From Drosophila pseudoobscura (Eukaryota; Arthropoda; Insecta; Diptera; Drosophilidae), in contig NC_046683.1 in assembly GCF_009870125.1 (NCBI RefSeq), positions 44,779,869-44,843,868 on the forward strand: a stretch of 64,000 nt of DNA, in the 5' to 3' direction. The notes under the pieces were generated by a model that saw only the letters and a list, made by a program, of their open reading frames with translations, had not been told where the DNA came from and did not search any database. Shown here piece after piece: positions 11,786 to 25,674 of the stretch; the first letter of the stretch is position 1; each line of letters begins with the position of its first letter. The translations under genes were made by a program, and so were the position numbers.

Positions 11786-14700
11786 CAGCGTGAAGAGAGG
11801 AGCGAACGCAGCAACAACAGTAAAGTATCCAACGACTGCAAATTTTTGTTTCGCTTTTGCTTTCGCGATAGAAAGAGAGGGAGCTGGTCCCGAGCAGAAT
11901 TACGGGAATTTCGGGTGTGTGGCTCAATGGGATTTCGGGATTGTAGTGGAAAAGGAATGGGTAGGGGGTTGGAGAGCAGTCTAGCAGCAGAAGAAAAGGA
12001 TTTAATCCGAAATCTGAATAGAGTGAAAGTAAGCGAAAAAGAGATCAAACAAAGTAATACGAAACGGAAGGAGAGCGTTGAGGAAGGATCATTCTTTGAA
12101 AAGAACTGAAGAAAGACACATTTGAATCGGGGAAAGAGCAAACTGGATTCACTCCCTGGAAGTTCCCTGAACCTCGGGGCAATCCTCGAAGCGAAATGAA
12201 TCATTGCCCCAAAGGCTGTTTAATTAGTTGTTTATTAATTGTTAGTCACATTTTGAGCTATTTCCAAGCGGCGCATAACGTAACCAGCCAGCGTCGGCGC
12301 AGACGCCCACCCACAGCAGCGACGCAACGCCGGCGAAGGCAGCAGCAGCGGGCAGCGGGCAGCAGCGACGTCACCGTTTGCATTCATTCACTTTTTGCCG
12401 AGAGATCAACGCACTTTCCGTTGATCCCACGAATCGAATCGAAACGAAATTAAACAATTTGCCGTTTAATGCACCCAAAAAAGTAACAACAACAACAACG
12501 AAACCCAAACAAAAATTATAAAAAAAAGAAAAATATATAAAAACAAATGCAGTTTGTGGTGTTTTGTTTTTTCTTTCTTGGTTTTGGATTGAGTAACTTT
12601 TTTGAGTGAAATTTCACTTTTTACTACGAAAATTGCGAACAAAAACCCGAGATTGAACACACACACACAAATTCGGAATTTGGGTGCAATTTTCGGAAGC
12701 TATATCATCACTTTATGTAATGTTTTTGGTACCCTGGCAATTTTATGAATTTATTGCGAAAGAATTTCGTTTTAAATCCAAAATAAAAACCAACTGAAAG
12801 CGAAATTTGGAAAATATATTTTTATTTGCAAGCTTTCCGTATATTCTGATTTACAGCCATCGATGTATTACAAAATAAAATGAATATAATAAAATAAAAA
12901 CCAAAATTCCACTTGCATTTTTGCAACAATTGCAGCACGCAGCATAAAATGCAGTCGCGACGTCGGCAGCACCGCCAGCTGTGACGGCAGCAGCGCAGTG
13001 ACTGCAGGCCAAGCAAGTTTTGTCATTGAAAGCAAATAAAAAAGCAAAGAAAAACAAAAACAAAAAATAAAACCAAACCAAACTAAGAAATAAAGTAAAA
13101 TATGGCAGCAACGAAAGTTGCGGGCTAAGACATTGAAAAAATTTCGTAGCCGAAAAAAAAGAATGCAAGCAAAAAGACAAGAAAAAAAAACAGCCGAAAA
13201 AATGGCTAACAGGGAAAATTGCAGAGCGGAGAAGATAAAGCCGAAACACACAAAAATCGAAATCGCCAAAGTAAATGTGTCGACGGAATTCCTGAGGCCC
13301 GAGGATGAGGATGCCAGGCACTGGCACTTGGCCTGGCCAAGAGGCCTCTCCGACCAGGCCCAGTCCCAGTCGCAGTCCCAGTATCAGACCCAAGCCAAGT
13401 ACTAAACTTGTTTGAAAGTTTCAACTGGCAGAGGGGCAGGGGGCACAGTGGAGGGGGTGGTGCTGTTTGGGGGACTAGAGGATCCAATGCAGTAATGTTT
13501 TTTTTATCTTTTCTTTTTGGAAATTATGGATTACCTGTGGGATGGTGCAGAATGATGGCAGGGAAATTGCTGGCAAATTTGAAAAGATCTGCAGAAATGG
13601 CAAAAGAAAATAAAAGAAAAAGGTCGGTCTGACGTGGACAGAAATGGTAGGGAAGAGATGCGAGCCATCATTTGGGTGTGGACTGAGAGAAATACATATC
13701 ATCTCTCATCCGAAGGTGCGATTCAAAGATTTCAAAGATTCATCTATCAATCAATAGTACCATGTTACATAGGAGCTGCTCACATCTTCGAGGTTTCATA
13801 AGTTGAAGTGTTATCAATATCGTATATAATGTATCCTTTAGAGTATTCGTAGAGTCTCTCTGTAGATTACAGATATCTGTTTTTTGTTTGATTGATCCTG
13901 TAATTTAATGATATCATTCTCGGAGATTCTCAAAAACATATAACATCTAATATGGGTTCTTCTGCGATTGTATGGCACAAATTTGCAAGAAATCTCCTAT
14001 ACATACGATTTATGTATCCCTTAACAAATTCGATTTACAAAGTAAAAGTTCAAAGCCTCTTTCCAATCCCTTTCGATTTGGTCGAAGCGAAAGTGCATTC
14101 GTTTCGGGTACGCCTCCCCACCTCCGATGGCGATTCTGATCTGCATTTTGGGCTGGGGGATTGGATTGGAACTAATTTTTGTTTTTATCTTTGGCCAAAA
14201 AAAGCAAACACACAAAAACAAAACAAAAGCGAATCCGATTCCAATTCCGAATCGGAATCCGAATGCAGCAGCAACATTTCTTATTGAAATTGAATGCAGC
14301 AGCGACGCAAATAAACATGAGGAGCAGGAGCAGAAAGTGAGAGACAGGGGCAGGGGCAGGGGCAGGGCCAGAGAAAGAGGAAGAGAGGGAGAGGGAGCGA
14401 GACTGCAAGCCAAACATTTGAAGATGCGCCATAAAACTAGCCAACAACAGGCCTCGCCAGCAACAGCGGCAACAGCAGCAGCAGCAGCAGCAGCTTCTTC
14501 TTCCTCCTCTGCCACTGCTGTTGCATCCACTGGTGCTCCTCGTAACTATGGGCCCCAGCAAACCGAACAAACCAAACCATGCCCATTCCCAACATGCCAT
14601 GCAACATTAGAAAACTGCAACCCAACAGCGGCAGAGCGGCATAGCAGTGGCAGTGGCAGCAACAACAACTGAACTAAAGCGACTTCGGCAGCGACGGCGG

Positions 14701-17700
14701 CGGCGACGGCGACAGCGAGAAAAGCGAATGAACCGAGCAGCTGCACAGTGGGCGCAATCTGCACAAGGCCATGGCAAAACTGTGGTACGATGGGAAAAGC
14801 CAACAAATCCAAATAATTCAAGAAATAAACTATGAAATCAAATCATACTAAAGAAAAACAAATCCCTTGAGCTCTTTCCACCGTTAGATCTCAGAAGGAG
14901 ACATGGTCTTTTAGGGGAGTATATGGGTGGCCGGAAAAAGGAGATTTTCACGGGGGAGGTTGCAGAGCTCTTCACGATTTCCCCTCTCAAAAGGCAATGC
15001 CATTTTTGGTACAACCATTCCATCGGATCGATCTACCACTGCCTCTGAAATTGACCCACTGTGCAGCGTCTCGGCCAGCGTCGCCGTCGACGGCGAGTGT
15101 ATGCATCAAAAAAACAGACAGTAAATCTGATTGTTTGGGGTAATTGAACTTTCTTAAGAAATTGCGACATGTACACTTTGAAAAGCTCTGGATTTGCGGG
15201 CAGCAGCAGCAGTAAAGCGCAGCACAGTGCTGTGCTGCAGCTGCACCAGAGCAGAAGCAGCAGCAGGCAGCAGGCAGCAGTAGCAGCGACAGAGCAGAGC
15301 AGAGCAGAGACAGCGGCAGCACACAAATGTACGCCAATGACCGAGTTCGGGTGAAAGACCTTCGATAACCATCGTCATCATCATCATCACCATCACCATC
15401 GTCGTCGTCATCGTCATCATCATCATTGCAGTTGCAGAAACGAAACGCAAGAGCGAGGGAGCGAGAGAGAGAGAGAGACCAGCAACATCATTATCATCAT
15501 TAGCGAGTGGAGTAACGTGCTCCATCACTGGTTGCGACGCTGGTCTCTGTCTCTGTGCCTCTGCCTCTAAGCCCCCCATCTCCGCTTCTGCCGCTGCTTT
15601 GGTAGTCAATGCACTACAGCCCCAACAATAACAGAGAGAAAGACACCCAGAAAGAGAGAGAGAGAGCGAGGTAGGCACAAACAGAGCGGGAGAGTGTAAC
15701 TAAGAGAATTCATTGAACTAAATTTAGCTTTTTTCTTGCTTGTTCTGGCTCTGCTCTCTTTCACTGTCACTCTCTCTCCGTTTGGGCAGAGCGTGGCTCT
15801 CTCTATTTGTAAAAGCGCGGGAGTTCTGTTGTTGCTGTTTCATGTCTAGCATTTGCACTGTTCTGACTCTCTCTCTCTCTCTCTCTCTGTCTCTCTATGC
15901 GTGTGCGAGTGTGTGCGTGTCTGTGTGTGTGTGCATTTCGAGGTGCATTGCAAAGACCTCTACAAAGGCTAAACGCCGAGTGTTGTTTTTATTTTACGCG
16001 CGCATGTCGCGTATACACATGTGTATGTGCCTGTGTGTGAGTGCGTGTTTGGGGGCTATTGAGATAGGCGCGCGCTATTTGTCGCTCAAAATGCATCTCA
16101 AACTGCATTCGCGGAGCCTTGAGTGTTTATTGCGGCACGTGTTGGCAGTTTGACAAGAACTAGAAAGCTTAGAACGCTGCTCAAACTGTTTGATACTGAA
16201 GGCAACTGTAAATTGCAATGGGATTAGCAATGAATGCGGCTCTTATGGGGCGTTCTTTAATATGGGGATCCTTGGGGCTTTTTATAATAGTATACCATGG
16301 AGAAGAAGAGTTCGTTTGGTTTGATACCACGAAATAATTGCATTGAAACTGTGAGTAATTCCCGATCTTCTTGAATGAGATTTTATTCAGATTAAAATCT
16401 AAAAGAACACTTCGCCGATTCCGATTATACTGTTTCTATGCAACTATAAACTGTAAACTGTTGCCGATTGGGGGGCGCAGTTCTAGATCCTTCTAGAAAT
16501 CCTTCAGAGTTTATGATTCAATATTTGTACTTGTAGTTACAAATTGTTTATTATGCATTTCGAAGGTGAGTTGGGCATTTAAGAAGAGATGGAAACCTTT
16601 TGAGAGGGCTGTACAACTAAAACAGATTTCCAATGATGATGAAATTCGAAAAGAATCTGTACATTTTCGAGAAATGTTCTTCTTTGATTTAGGATTCCTG
16701 AATACAGGAATACAACAGAGTACTTTCAAAATTACTGCTCTCTCCTTTAAGCTGCTTCAAGTGAAGGTCCCTCCCTTGAAGGACTAACCAAGAACACGAA
16801 CTTTTGGGTTCAACTGTGTGTGTGTGTGGGGGGGGGGGGAGGGGGGAAGGGGGTTCCTTGAACCCTTCACTTCCCTGGACGGGAATATTATACAACTGGA
16901 ATTCAGTGAATTTTTTCGTGTTGATTAAATTCTAGCCTTCACAGAATCGCAGCCAAGAGCAAACTTTTGTTGATTCGCCGCTAAAGTGAATGTACCCCAA
17001 GCACCGGCGGCGCGGCGTCAATGCACGCTCTGCCGTCGTCCGTCGTCCGTCGTCAGAAGCAATGACACTGATCCTGGCGTTGACCTCTGCCGGCAGCAGG
17101 CTGGATGTTCGGGGGGTGGGGAACGGAGTGTATCCATCAAGTCTGTGGCTATCTCTGTCTGTCTGGTGCATCCACAGCACATCTGGTTCCGTCTCGTCTC
17201 GTCTCGTCACGTCTCTCTTTGCCCGTCGCGCGTTGTGTGTCTCGCTTTTTGGCAATGACTTGAGCATTTTTTCGGTTTCGTTTTCGAAGCGAAGCCTGAT
17301 TTAGGTTCGGTTCTACGCGCTCATGTTATTTAATTATTATGCTTAAAGCTCTTTTTTTTGGGCAAGGTCATTGAAAAAGGTGTTGGTATTGTGCGGCACT
17401 TCTCTTCTGCTCAGCTCTGCTCTGCTCTGCCGCTGGCTTCGGCTTCTACTTTTCGTTTCTGCCGCCGCTCATTCGGTCTCAATCAAGGTGAGTCACCTTG
17501 GCCTTATTTTCGAGCAGCGCACTCTTTGCTGCCTGCTGCCTGCTGCCTGCCTGCCTGCCTGCCTGCGCGCATGTGTGTGTCGTCTCGCTCACGCATTGCC
17601 AAAAAAGCTCACGACGTCGACAGAGGCAGCAGCAGAGACAGAGCCACGGGCAGAGCGAAGGCGAAGCAAAGGCAAAGGCAAAGGCACAAGGCAGAGCAGA

Positions 17701-18802
17701 GGGAGAATCAACTGTTGCTGCTACTGGCTGGCATTGTGGAAGGTCATGATTTTTTCGGCAATGGTGTGGGTAAGACGGAGAGCGGTGTGGTGTGGTGTGG
17801 TGTGTGCGCTGGCATGGCATTTGCCGTGTCGCTTCGCGTCTCAATCTGAAACTGAATTTGATTTCCTTGCTTATGAGACGGGGCCGGGAGTGGAGTGGAG
17901 TGGAGTGTGCTGCTAGTCAAGAGCTTTTTTTGATCAGATTTATGGCTCATAAAGGTCTCTGTACAGTGCACCCTAACTATGGATAGGGTATTCTTGTATT
18001 GAGTCGAATACTAGTGGAGGGGTATTGACTTTTGACCTTTTCTTTGGGATTACAGGTCTGGACTTCGTTGGATTTTCAAAGTTTTAACAGTATTCCCAGA
18101 TCACTCTTTCTTCTTTGTTGTTTCGAAGAGAAAAACTCCACGAAACTTGAGTTTACCCCTTAATGATATTCCCTTCAATAAGCTAAATAATTCTTTTGAG
18201 ATTTTCCGTGTTTCGGGTGTTTGATTTATAAAGCTATTTACCGAGCTTAAGCTTAAGCTTCTTTACATCTCATGAAACCTTCCTTTTGTTCACGAACTCT
18301 TTATAAAATCGCATCGATTTAAGGGTATACACGTATTCGCTTATGCCCGCCACAAAGCACACTTGACACATTTCATTGTTACTTGGCTTTTTGATTAATC
18401 TCTGGGCTGGCAGCCAGCCTCGCTGCCGTTGGGCACGTGCTGGGGGAGGTGGCGAGGTGGGAGCGAGGGGGACAGCAGAGAGCAGAGACAGAAAGCCCTT
18501 GCCATTTCAGGCCTACACAAGACATACAGAAATACGTTCGGTAAATGTTTGTCATGGTTTTTTTCTGCGGCTTCTTTCGTGCCTCTTGAGCCCCCAGAAA
18601 ATGCATAATTAAAACATATTATATTCATAAACGAAAACGTACGAGTACGAGAAACCGAGAGCCACGATTCGGACTTGCACTTGGCCTTGCCGGAGTCGAA
18701 CGCTCCGCTCCGTTTTGTGGGTCTTTTCGCCTTGAACCTCGTCAATGTGCCGAATTGTATCTACTATGTTGTGGGGGGCAGAGAGGGAGATAGCTAGAAA
18801 CG

Positions 18803-18821
18803 GAGAGAGAGAGAGAGAGAG
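18803..18821. repeat. (GA)n microsatellite
   Basis: Uninterrupted GA tract flanked by further purine-rich sequence. Confidence 0.9.
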
Positions 18822-19407
18822 GGAGAAGATCGAGTTGAGGCAGCAGTATGTGCTTTTGGCTGGGTTTTCCGTCAATGTTTTGGTTGAACTTGCCGCAAGC
18901 CGCAAGACCAAACAGCGGCGCAGCACCAGCCACAGAATGCCAAGAAAACAACGTAGTAGTTACCAAAAAAACAAAAAATTACGCGGTCGCAGACCTACAG
19001 AAAACCAAACGTGACTTAAGGTTAGCCATCATACGGCGTATCTACGTATCTGTGTATCTGTGAGATACATCGGCACGAAGCATCTGCTGCCTCTTCTGCT
19101 GCTGCTGCTGGGGTATTTTTTTCTTTTTGTTTTTGTTTTTTTCGCTCCTCCTATGCTTCATATTCATATTTTTAATATCAGGGCACATAACTTTTAGAAC
19201 TAGTTTAGATGACGGCCCAAAGCCAACCCCCAGCCCCCAGCCCCCAAATCCCAAGCCCAACGCCAAGGCTGCAGCAGCAGCAGCATTTAACAAATATTTC
19301 CACAATTGGTTGGTTTTTAAGGCATCGAATGGATTTCTTTTGATTTTTCTAAGGTTGCCCCGCGTTTTGTTCTGCTGTAACTTTTATCAGGTATACGCGC
19401 CGCATTA

Positions 19408-19433
19408 GGGGGGGGGGGGGGGGGGGGGGGGGG
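19408..19433. repeat. Poly-G tract of 26 bases followed by G-rich runs
   Basis: Twenty-six consecutive G followed by several further G runs up to about 19449. It is a G-quadruplex candidate, or a place where read length is unreliable. Confidence 0.9.
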
Positions 19434-20860
19434 TCTGGGGTGGGGGGTCGGTTATCAGCCAAAGGCAAACAAACAAACAAAAGATCACGGGGGAATGCGA
19501 TTCTTGGCTTAGTCCACGAATCGATTGCGCAGATGGATTTGCTTTGACTTTGGCCACGTTTTATGGGGGCCCGGGCTACTACTCGTACGTTAAAGAATTT
19601 ACTACGTAAATCACTCTGATGAATGGTCTTGAAAGGGCACACTGGAACGCTCAAGTGATAGAGCCTTAAGTTGAGGGGTGTGGGGGCTTAAGGGGCTTAC
19701 ATTCACCGCTGAAGAGCAAGCATTATTCTAAATAGGCCAAAGGAGATAAGGAAACAATTCGAAGCGAAGCTAATCACAGCTCAAGGAATTTGTTTTGCCA
19801 TTCCACTCCTGTTCTCATTCTAGTTCTCCCCACTAATCCTAAAGAAGAACAAGTCTCTCCTACGTTTTGTGTACAACAGGTCGTATGATTAATTTTCGTT
19901 CGATCTCGTCCTACACGTCGTATGCTTTTGCGATCTGTTGAGCATTCAGTGGATCTAAGGAAGGGATCTCTTTATAAGAAATTAACCCTTTCGAAAGTAA
20001 TCCTGTGATCTGTATTCCCATATTCCTTTAACCCACCCCGCACCTCAGTGGCATCTAGATCTTTCCTATTCCAGGGTCCAAAAGAGGGGGCCATGCTCGT
20101 AGCTCGATTTTAGAGACGAAAAATTAAAGCATATCATAGTAAAAACAGCAACAAAAGCGGGGGGGTTACTATTCGTACAAAAACAACAACAGCAGAGCCA
20201 GCAGCAGCAGCAGCACCTATTGCTAGAGAGTATCTCATATCCATCTGTGTTGTGTGTGGTGTGTAGTGTACGGTGTTCGTTAGCCTGCCTGCCTCTCTGC
20301 CTTTCTGCCGCTCTGCCTCTCTGTATAGACAATACTTAGATACGAGTATACTACTATTTTGAATGGTTGCGCTTTGTATTGGCCTCCGAGTGTGTCTAGA
20401 GCTTCAATAGCAGGCCAGGGTCATGCGACATGGGAGGGAACAAACTGAACTGACGCGAAACTGAGCGAACTTGCCCCTGTCTGTATATGTGACTGTGTGT
20501 GTGTGTGTATACAGTGTATGTGTGAGTGTGAGTAAGTGTGTGGTGTACGTAGTGCCCGTTATCGGAAGAAAACGCCAAAAGCTCGCGTTCATTGCCTTTG
20601 CAAACGTTTTCGATTCTCCCTCCCTCACTCGCTCTCCCCCTCTCTCTCCCCCTCTCTATCTCTCTTTCTATCGCTTTTGTTATGCTTTGTCTCTCTTTCT
20701 ATCTATCTAAGTTTGATTCTCCCTCTCTCTCTCTCTCTTTCTTAGAGTGTTGCCCTCCCCCTCTCCGATTAAGCATTAGAAATAATCATAAATATTTGTG
20801 AGATTAGAACCGTAGATCATGAGAAGGAGATCGGCCAAGAAGAAGAGAGAGAGAGGGATA

Positions 20861-20883
20861 GAGAGAGAGAGAGAGAGAGAGAG
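20861..20883. repeat. (GA)n microsatellite
   Basis: GA tract opposite a nearby TC-rich run (20720-20740), so the region is an inverted purine/pyrimidine pair. Confidence 0.9.
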
Positions 20884-22479
20884 TCCCCGTCCCAAAAGGG
20901 AAGCTCTGGCAGAGAGGAGGAGATCTTATCGCTAGGGAACTCAGGGCTATCTTTTTTGTTCTTTTTGTATTATAATGAGTTTTATTTGTTGCGGGTTTTA
21001 TTTTCGGGCAATGGGAATGGGAATGGGAATGGGGAAATGTATTTTCGGTGAGGCTGGTCAGTAATTCTGATCGCGGTAATACTCGTACTGCGCGCACCTC
21101 TGCCAGATGTCGAGGCATTGGATTAGTATGGAAAGGGTCTAGGGGTCAGTCAGGGCGGCGTTATTTATGGCATATCATATCCCCTACCCTCTCGAAGGTC
21201 GCATGCATAATTTTGACTTGCAAATCTCTACATCTCTTGGCTTTTTTATTGACTTGGTTTAGCCACAAAACGGAGTCCAAAAATGAAACTGATTGACATG
21301 TTAATGCAATAAAAAATGAAGTATAATTTATTTTGCTGCTAGTGGCAGTTTTCGCCGATCGTTGCTTGCCTTTTGGAATCGAATTCTGTTAATTGGTTAA
21401 TATCTACAAATTTAGGTCTTAACTGGGCCATGATCGGACCGACGGACGGTTCCGAAATTCTAGAAGAGAGCCACCGAAACGGAAAATCTATATCCAAATC
21501 AACTCAACAAAAAAATTGACGGTCTTGCAATATCATAGTTCTGCGAATTTTGTGGTTTTTTCTTCATCCGTAAAACCTGGACATTAGTCATAATCGAAAA
21601 ATATAATGAAAATATAAAAGAATATCGGGAGAAGGCTTTGAAAGGTGTTTCCTTTGTGTTGGAAAATATGCATAGAAATTTTGAAAAAAAAAAAAACTGA
21701 AGCACCTCATATAGGAAATACTCGAAAGGCAAACAAAGAAGAGCTTTTGATAATAATATAAATATTTCTATATTATAGTTTCTGTCTGCCTCTACTGTTC
21801 ATTTCGGTTTTATCCTAAAAACCGATCCACTCCCAGATGTCTGGATCCCTTTATCTATTTTTCTAAACTTGTAATAAGAATTGTATAAACCATAAATATC
21901 GTATATATTAGCCATATGAATTTATGTATGACCGACCGACAGTCGATGACGAAATAGAAATAAAAAGCTTTTTCGCACCATTCGCTTCCTGCATTCGGGG
22001 CGACTGCTGGCTGCAACTCCCCCTGCACTCGAGTCGAATCGCGAATGCAACGCTGCGTATGAGCGATCTACACCGAAATAGTTCTCGTGGAAATTCTGTG
22101 CAATATACTCGTATACACATGATATCTTACCATCTCAAGCAAAATTAATCCAATTGGCGGTGTATCCATTATGTTTCAGCATGCAGCAGCAAATTCAAAT
22201 TCAATGTAATATTTAATGTTTCAAGTTTTTATTGGTGATATTTGTGTTTTCTCTTTTAAGAACTATTTCCACTTGCACAAAAAAAAGTATGTAAAAAAAA
22301 GTTGTTGTTTATGTAAATATGTACGTATTTATTTGGATAAACTTTCAGGCACTTGTTGGTTGATTGTTGGTGGGTGGGACGGTTGTGGGTCTGGGTCTGG
22401 GTCTGGGACGGGGGACCAGGAGTTCAATTTACACAAGACTCTCCTTCCTGGCTCTTAAATTAACTGCCAATTTTCTGCA

Positions 22480-23180
22480 GCATTTTGATGACAATCAAAA
22501 AAAGGTTCACAAAATCTTCAAGATTTTTCAACCCGCGGCTCTTTTGTGGCGCATTTTGATGGATTAAAAAAAACGATCGGATCGGTTGGGGATTGCACTT
22601 TTGATCGGGGGATATTTTCCACGGCAAATCGTTTAATTAGCGACGACACTGGCAGTGGCAGTGGCTGTTGAGGGGGCGCGGGTGGAGGCACACACGCTTT
22701 TACAGTTACGTTTTAACAATTGATTTTTGTTGTTGGTGCTTTTTTTTTTGCTGTTGAAAAGCGAAGGTTTTTCTCTGTAAATTAGCTTAGCGTTTTTTTT
22801 TTTATTTGAGGGGGAAAATTGCGTCCGTTACAGCCAGCCGTCAAAAGACAACTAAACGGCGAACGCGAACGCTTTATTTTTGCACACAACACCGAGGGAC
22901 TGCACTGAGACGCAGACAGAGACGGAGACAGCGCGCGCACACGCACACACACTCGGACAGCGGCGGCAGAGAAACACGCGCGCGTTTGCTCAAGTTCATG
23001 AGCAGGTTCGTTCATGCTCATGCAGAGAGAGAGACGGCGAGAGCGCATCTGTGTGTGAGCGAGGCTGAAAGGCGGGAGTGTGTGTGTGGGAGAGTGAGGT
23101 TAAGAGAGTACTGGCTGCAGTTGCAATCTGACTGCAGTGCAAAAGCTCTCTCGCGAAAGAGTACGGAATACGGTTCGTAT
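22480..23180 (-). promoter_or_regulatory. 5'UTR-like and promoter-like segment on the minus strand
   Basis: Read on the minus strand the composition changes to a typical Drosophila leader: GA and CA runs near 22900-23060, then A-rich sequence with few long ORFs at 22480-22890. TCAGT-type initiator matches lie near 22908 and 23129. No clear donor or coding exon follows, so it could be a distal first exon of Eip74EF or an unrelated transcript. This is inference from composition only. Confidence 0.25.
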
Positions 23181-23652
23181 GGGCGATATTTCGCCAAAAA
23201 CTGGTGGTTGTTTTTTTTTTGTTTTCGGCACCCTGGCTCTCTTTGATTGAAATCCGCTCTTTTTGCTTACGCTTTACTTAAGATTAAGCAGTTGAAAAGT
23301 TTGTCACTTAAAATGATTGAAACCAAAGCTTCCACAGAGGAAGGGAGCGGGGCAGGGGAATCAGATACGGGATATTATATTCTTCATTCCGGGGGTAATA
23401 ATGATCCGATCGGGAAGAGATTCTGGAATCTGGTAAATCCTATTTTAAATAAAACGTGGAATTGCTAACGAAAACAATCATAGCTGGGCTTTGTTTTTAC
23501 CGGCTATTTATTGAAAAAAAAAAAAAACAGAAAATGCATACAAAGGTGAAACTTAAGTGAAATCTTTGATGGATCCAACCATATTTTATATATAATGTAC
23601 AAAGCGTGCCTGAAACAGTATGGAAAATCGTGTGACGCCTGCGGATCCTTCT

Positions 23653-24593
23653 CTACGTGGTCTTCAGGGATGCTGGAATCTTGGGCAAGCCAAACTCGTC
23701 CGTCTCGATACCAGTGGGGGTCTATAGAAGATTAATGAAAATGTCAGCTCATCCAAGCAGTCATTCTTATAGATAGAACACAAACCTTTCCCGGGACGAT
23801 GCTGTCGGCGCCTGGCTCCCGACTTGGGGCCTCGGGCGCCTTGACCACATCATCCAAATAGCTGGAGTCATCATCCAAAGCCATTTCATCGCCCAAGGCA
23901 TCCAGTTCTGCCTGCAAGTCATCATCATCCACCTCGGGCATGCCGTAGGTGCGGCCCAGGGCTTCTTGTACCTCATCCGCCTGCTCGAACATGTCGGCCA
24001 TGTCATCTTGGATGTCCTGCAGGAAGAAAATCAATATTAGCAAACATTTTAATTGGTTACTCTACAGAAATGGGAATCCACCTCGATTTGATCAATGTTG
24101 ATCTTTTTGTATTCGGTCTTCATCTGCTTGACGCCATCCTTCATGGCAGCCACCGTGGCCTGAGTATCCTTGAGTGATTGCGCGGCATAGTTGGCCTGCT
24201 CCATGTTGAACGACTGGTTGCGCAGAGATTCGGACTGCTGTTCGTAGCTGTGGGACACACACCAATAGTTGCAGTTGAGGTCTGAGATCTATGTGGTCCT
24301 GCACTTACGCTTTCTTTTGTTTCAGCACTCGCAGGGCCTTTTGTTTGACGGAGTTCTTGGCTGGTCCCTCGCGCATCTTGGACATTTGCTCGCGATATTT
24401 GCGCAGCTCCGTCTCCAGCTTGGCGATCTTCTCATCGATGTTGTTGGCCCGAGCATCGACCTATTGGAGTAATTACAAATGTCGTCATTTCTTTGTTTAT
24501 TGTCTGCATATTTGTTCTACTTACGCCCGAAATGCAGTCGTTTAGGCTTGGTCCCGGCTCCTTGGGCTTGCCGCGTCCAAAAAGGCGATTCAT
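23653..24593 (-). CDS. Vps60: Vps60/CHMP5, ESCRT-III-associated Snf7-family protein
   Basis: Charged multivesicular body protein 5 homologue, an ESCRT-III accessory protein that works on endosomal membranes with Lip5/Vta1 and Vps4 in multivesicular-body sorting. Five exons on the minus strand: 24593-24525, 24460-24309, 24247-24082, 24016-23786 and 23721-23653. They join in frame to 228 aa, the usual family length. The N-terminus [20 protein letters not shown] is the CHMP5 signature. A basic coiled-coil half follows (about residues 24-110), then helices with [13 protein letters not shown] and MKDGVKQMK, an acidic patch near residues 165-195 and a C-terminal tail ending [14 protein letters not shown]. 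Every intron has GT..AG borders. An AATAAA signal on the minus strand lies near 23508. The 5' flank near 24723 carries a GGCAACACTGG-like core-promoter sequence. Confidence 0.95.
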
Positions 24594-25674
24594 TTTAAAG
24601 TTTAAATAGTCTTACGCACCGAACTGGTTGGGAAATCTGCTGAGTTTTCTGGGAATTTCGTTTAAAATTTTTGTTTGATGACTAATTCTCTGCTTCTTCC
24701 TCGCTGAACAAACAGCTGTTCGCCAGTGTTGCCCTATTTAAGTAACAAAGTCACAGCCCTTGCATCGATATTCGATGCATTATTCGATAGTTGTTTTCTT
24801 TCAGAATTTATGCCGTAGAAATTATATATCGAACCATAGTTGAGATTGTCATTTTGAAATAACAATTACGAAATCGGATCTGGGCGCTTATATTGTCATT
24901 TTTTAAATAATGCGTCGACCAATTCCACCTATCGCACAAAAATGTCAATATTTTGTTGCATCGATATGTAGTATCAGAAGTCGGTATATCTGATACAACG
25001 ACGTGAAACAACAGAAAAATTGAGTTATTTTGCTCAGAGTTGAGAAAAGTAGTTCGTTGAAGACATATTCTTCAAAACTATGCACATTAATTCAAAATTC
25101 AATACCTACATATATATCATCAATAAAAAAACGTCTATCGATATATCATACATTTAACTTCCCTAGCACGGCTCTTCAGGGTGACCATTTAAAATTTGTT
25201 ATCCATGGTTTTTGTAACGGTACGTTTACGTGATTTTTGTTGTCCACCGATGAAAATCGTCGAAACTATAATTCTCTTGACCTAGATAATTTACTATGTT
25301 TTTTATTGAATTTTATTTTATGACTTTTATTTTTGAGCAGCTTAGGTAAAAGGTATCTTGCTGTTTTTGTTAAGCGAAGATGAAGAATAGGATGGACCCA
25401 CAAGAGTAATTATTTTTTGTATTTTGTTCGGCCTAACTTAAGTTATTATCCAGATCAAAGAAGGGCGGTGAGCTAAGTTCGTTTTTCCATCGTTCTTCTT
25501 ACGTAGAAGTAGGCATTTTTATGAATTTTTAAATTTTCTATCGGACTGAAATCAGCTGAGAAAAAACCATTTATCGATTTCAGCTGAGAAAATCAGCTGA
25601 GAAACTTTTAGTTTTCCGAACTACTGCAAAATATAGCAGGTCACACTGGTTGTGCTCTGTCCTGTAACGAAAAA
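24594..25674. other. AT-rich spacer between Vps60 and the next promoter
   Basis: No gene seen. It contains several ATCGAT-type sequences, including a perfect DRE palindrome TATCGATA at 25136-25143, and the presumed Vps60 promoter around 24700-24740. Confidence 0.5.
25639..25647 (+). promoter_or_regulatory. Core promoter motif 1 (M1BP site)
   Basis: Exact GGTCACACT, the core of Drosophila core-promoter motif 1, in a CAGGTCACACTGG context. This motif marks housekeeping-type start sites. An ATG follows 28 bases downstream. Confidence 0.6.

Larger units (their letters stand above)
6000..22480. other. Long non-coding upstream region of Eip74EF, microsatellite-rich
   Basis: I see no exon with convincing coding sequence over about 16 kb on either strand. 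The open frames here are explained by GA, CA, CAG and poly-A/T low complexity. The stretch probably contains regulatory DNA of Eip74EF, which is under complex ecdysone control, but I cannot assign individual enhancers. The repeat tracts worth marking are listed separately. Confidence 0.5.

Noticed and set aside
14127-14672. 181-codon ORF on the plus strand with Ala/Gln runs, and its 169-codon shadow
   Set aside because: Explained by GCA/CAG and GGGCAG repeats. No conserved segment.
17371-17916. 181-codon plus-strand ORF
   Set aside because: Built from CTGCCTGC and AAGGCAAAGGC-type repeats, with competing frames of similar length on both strands.
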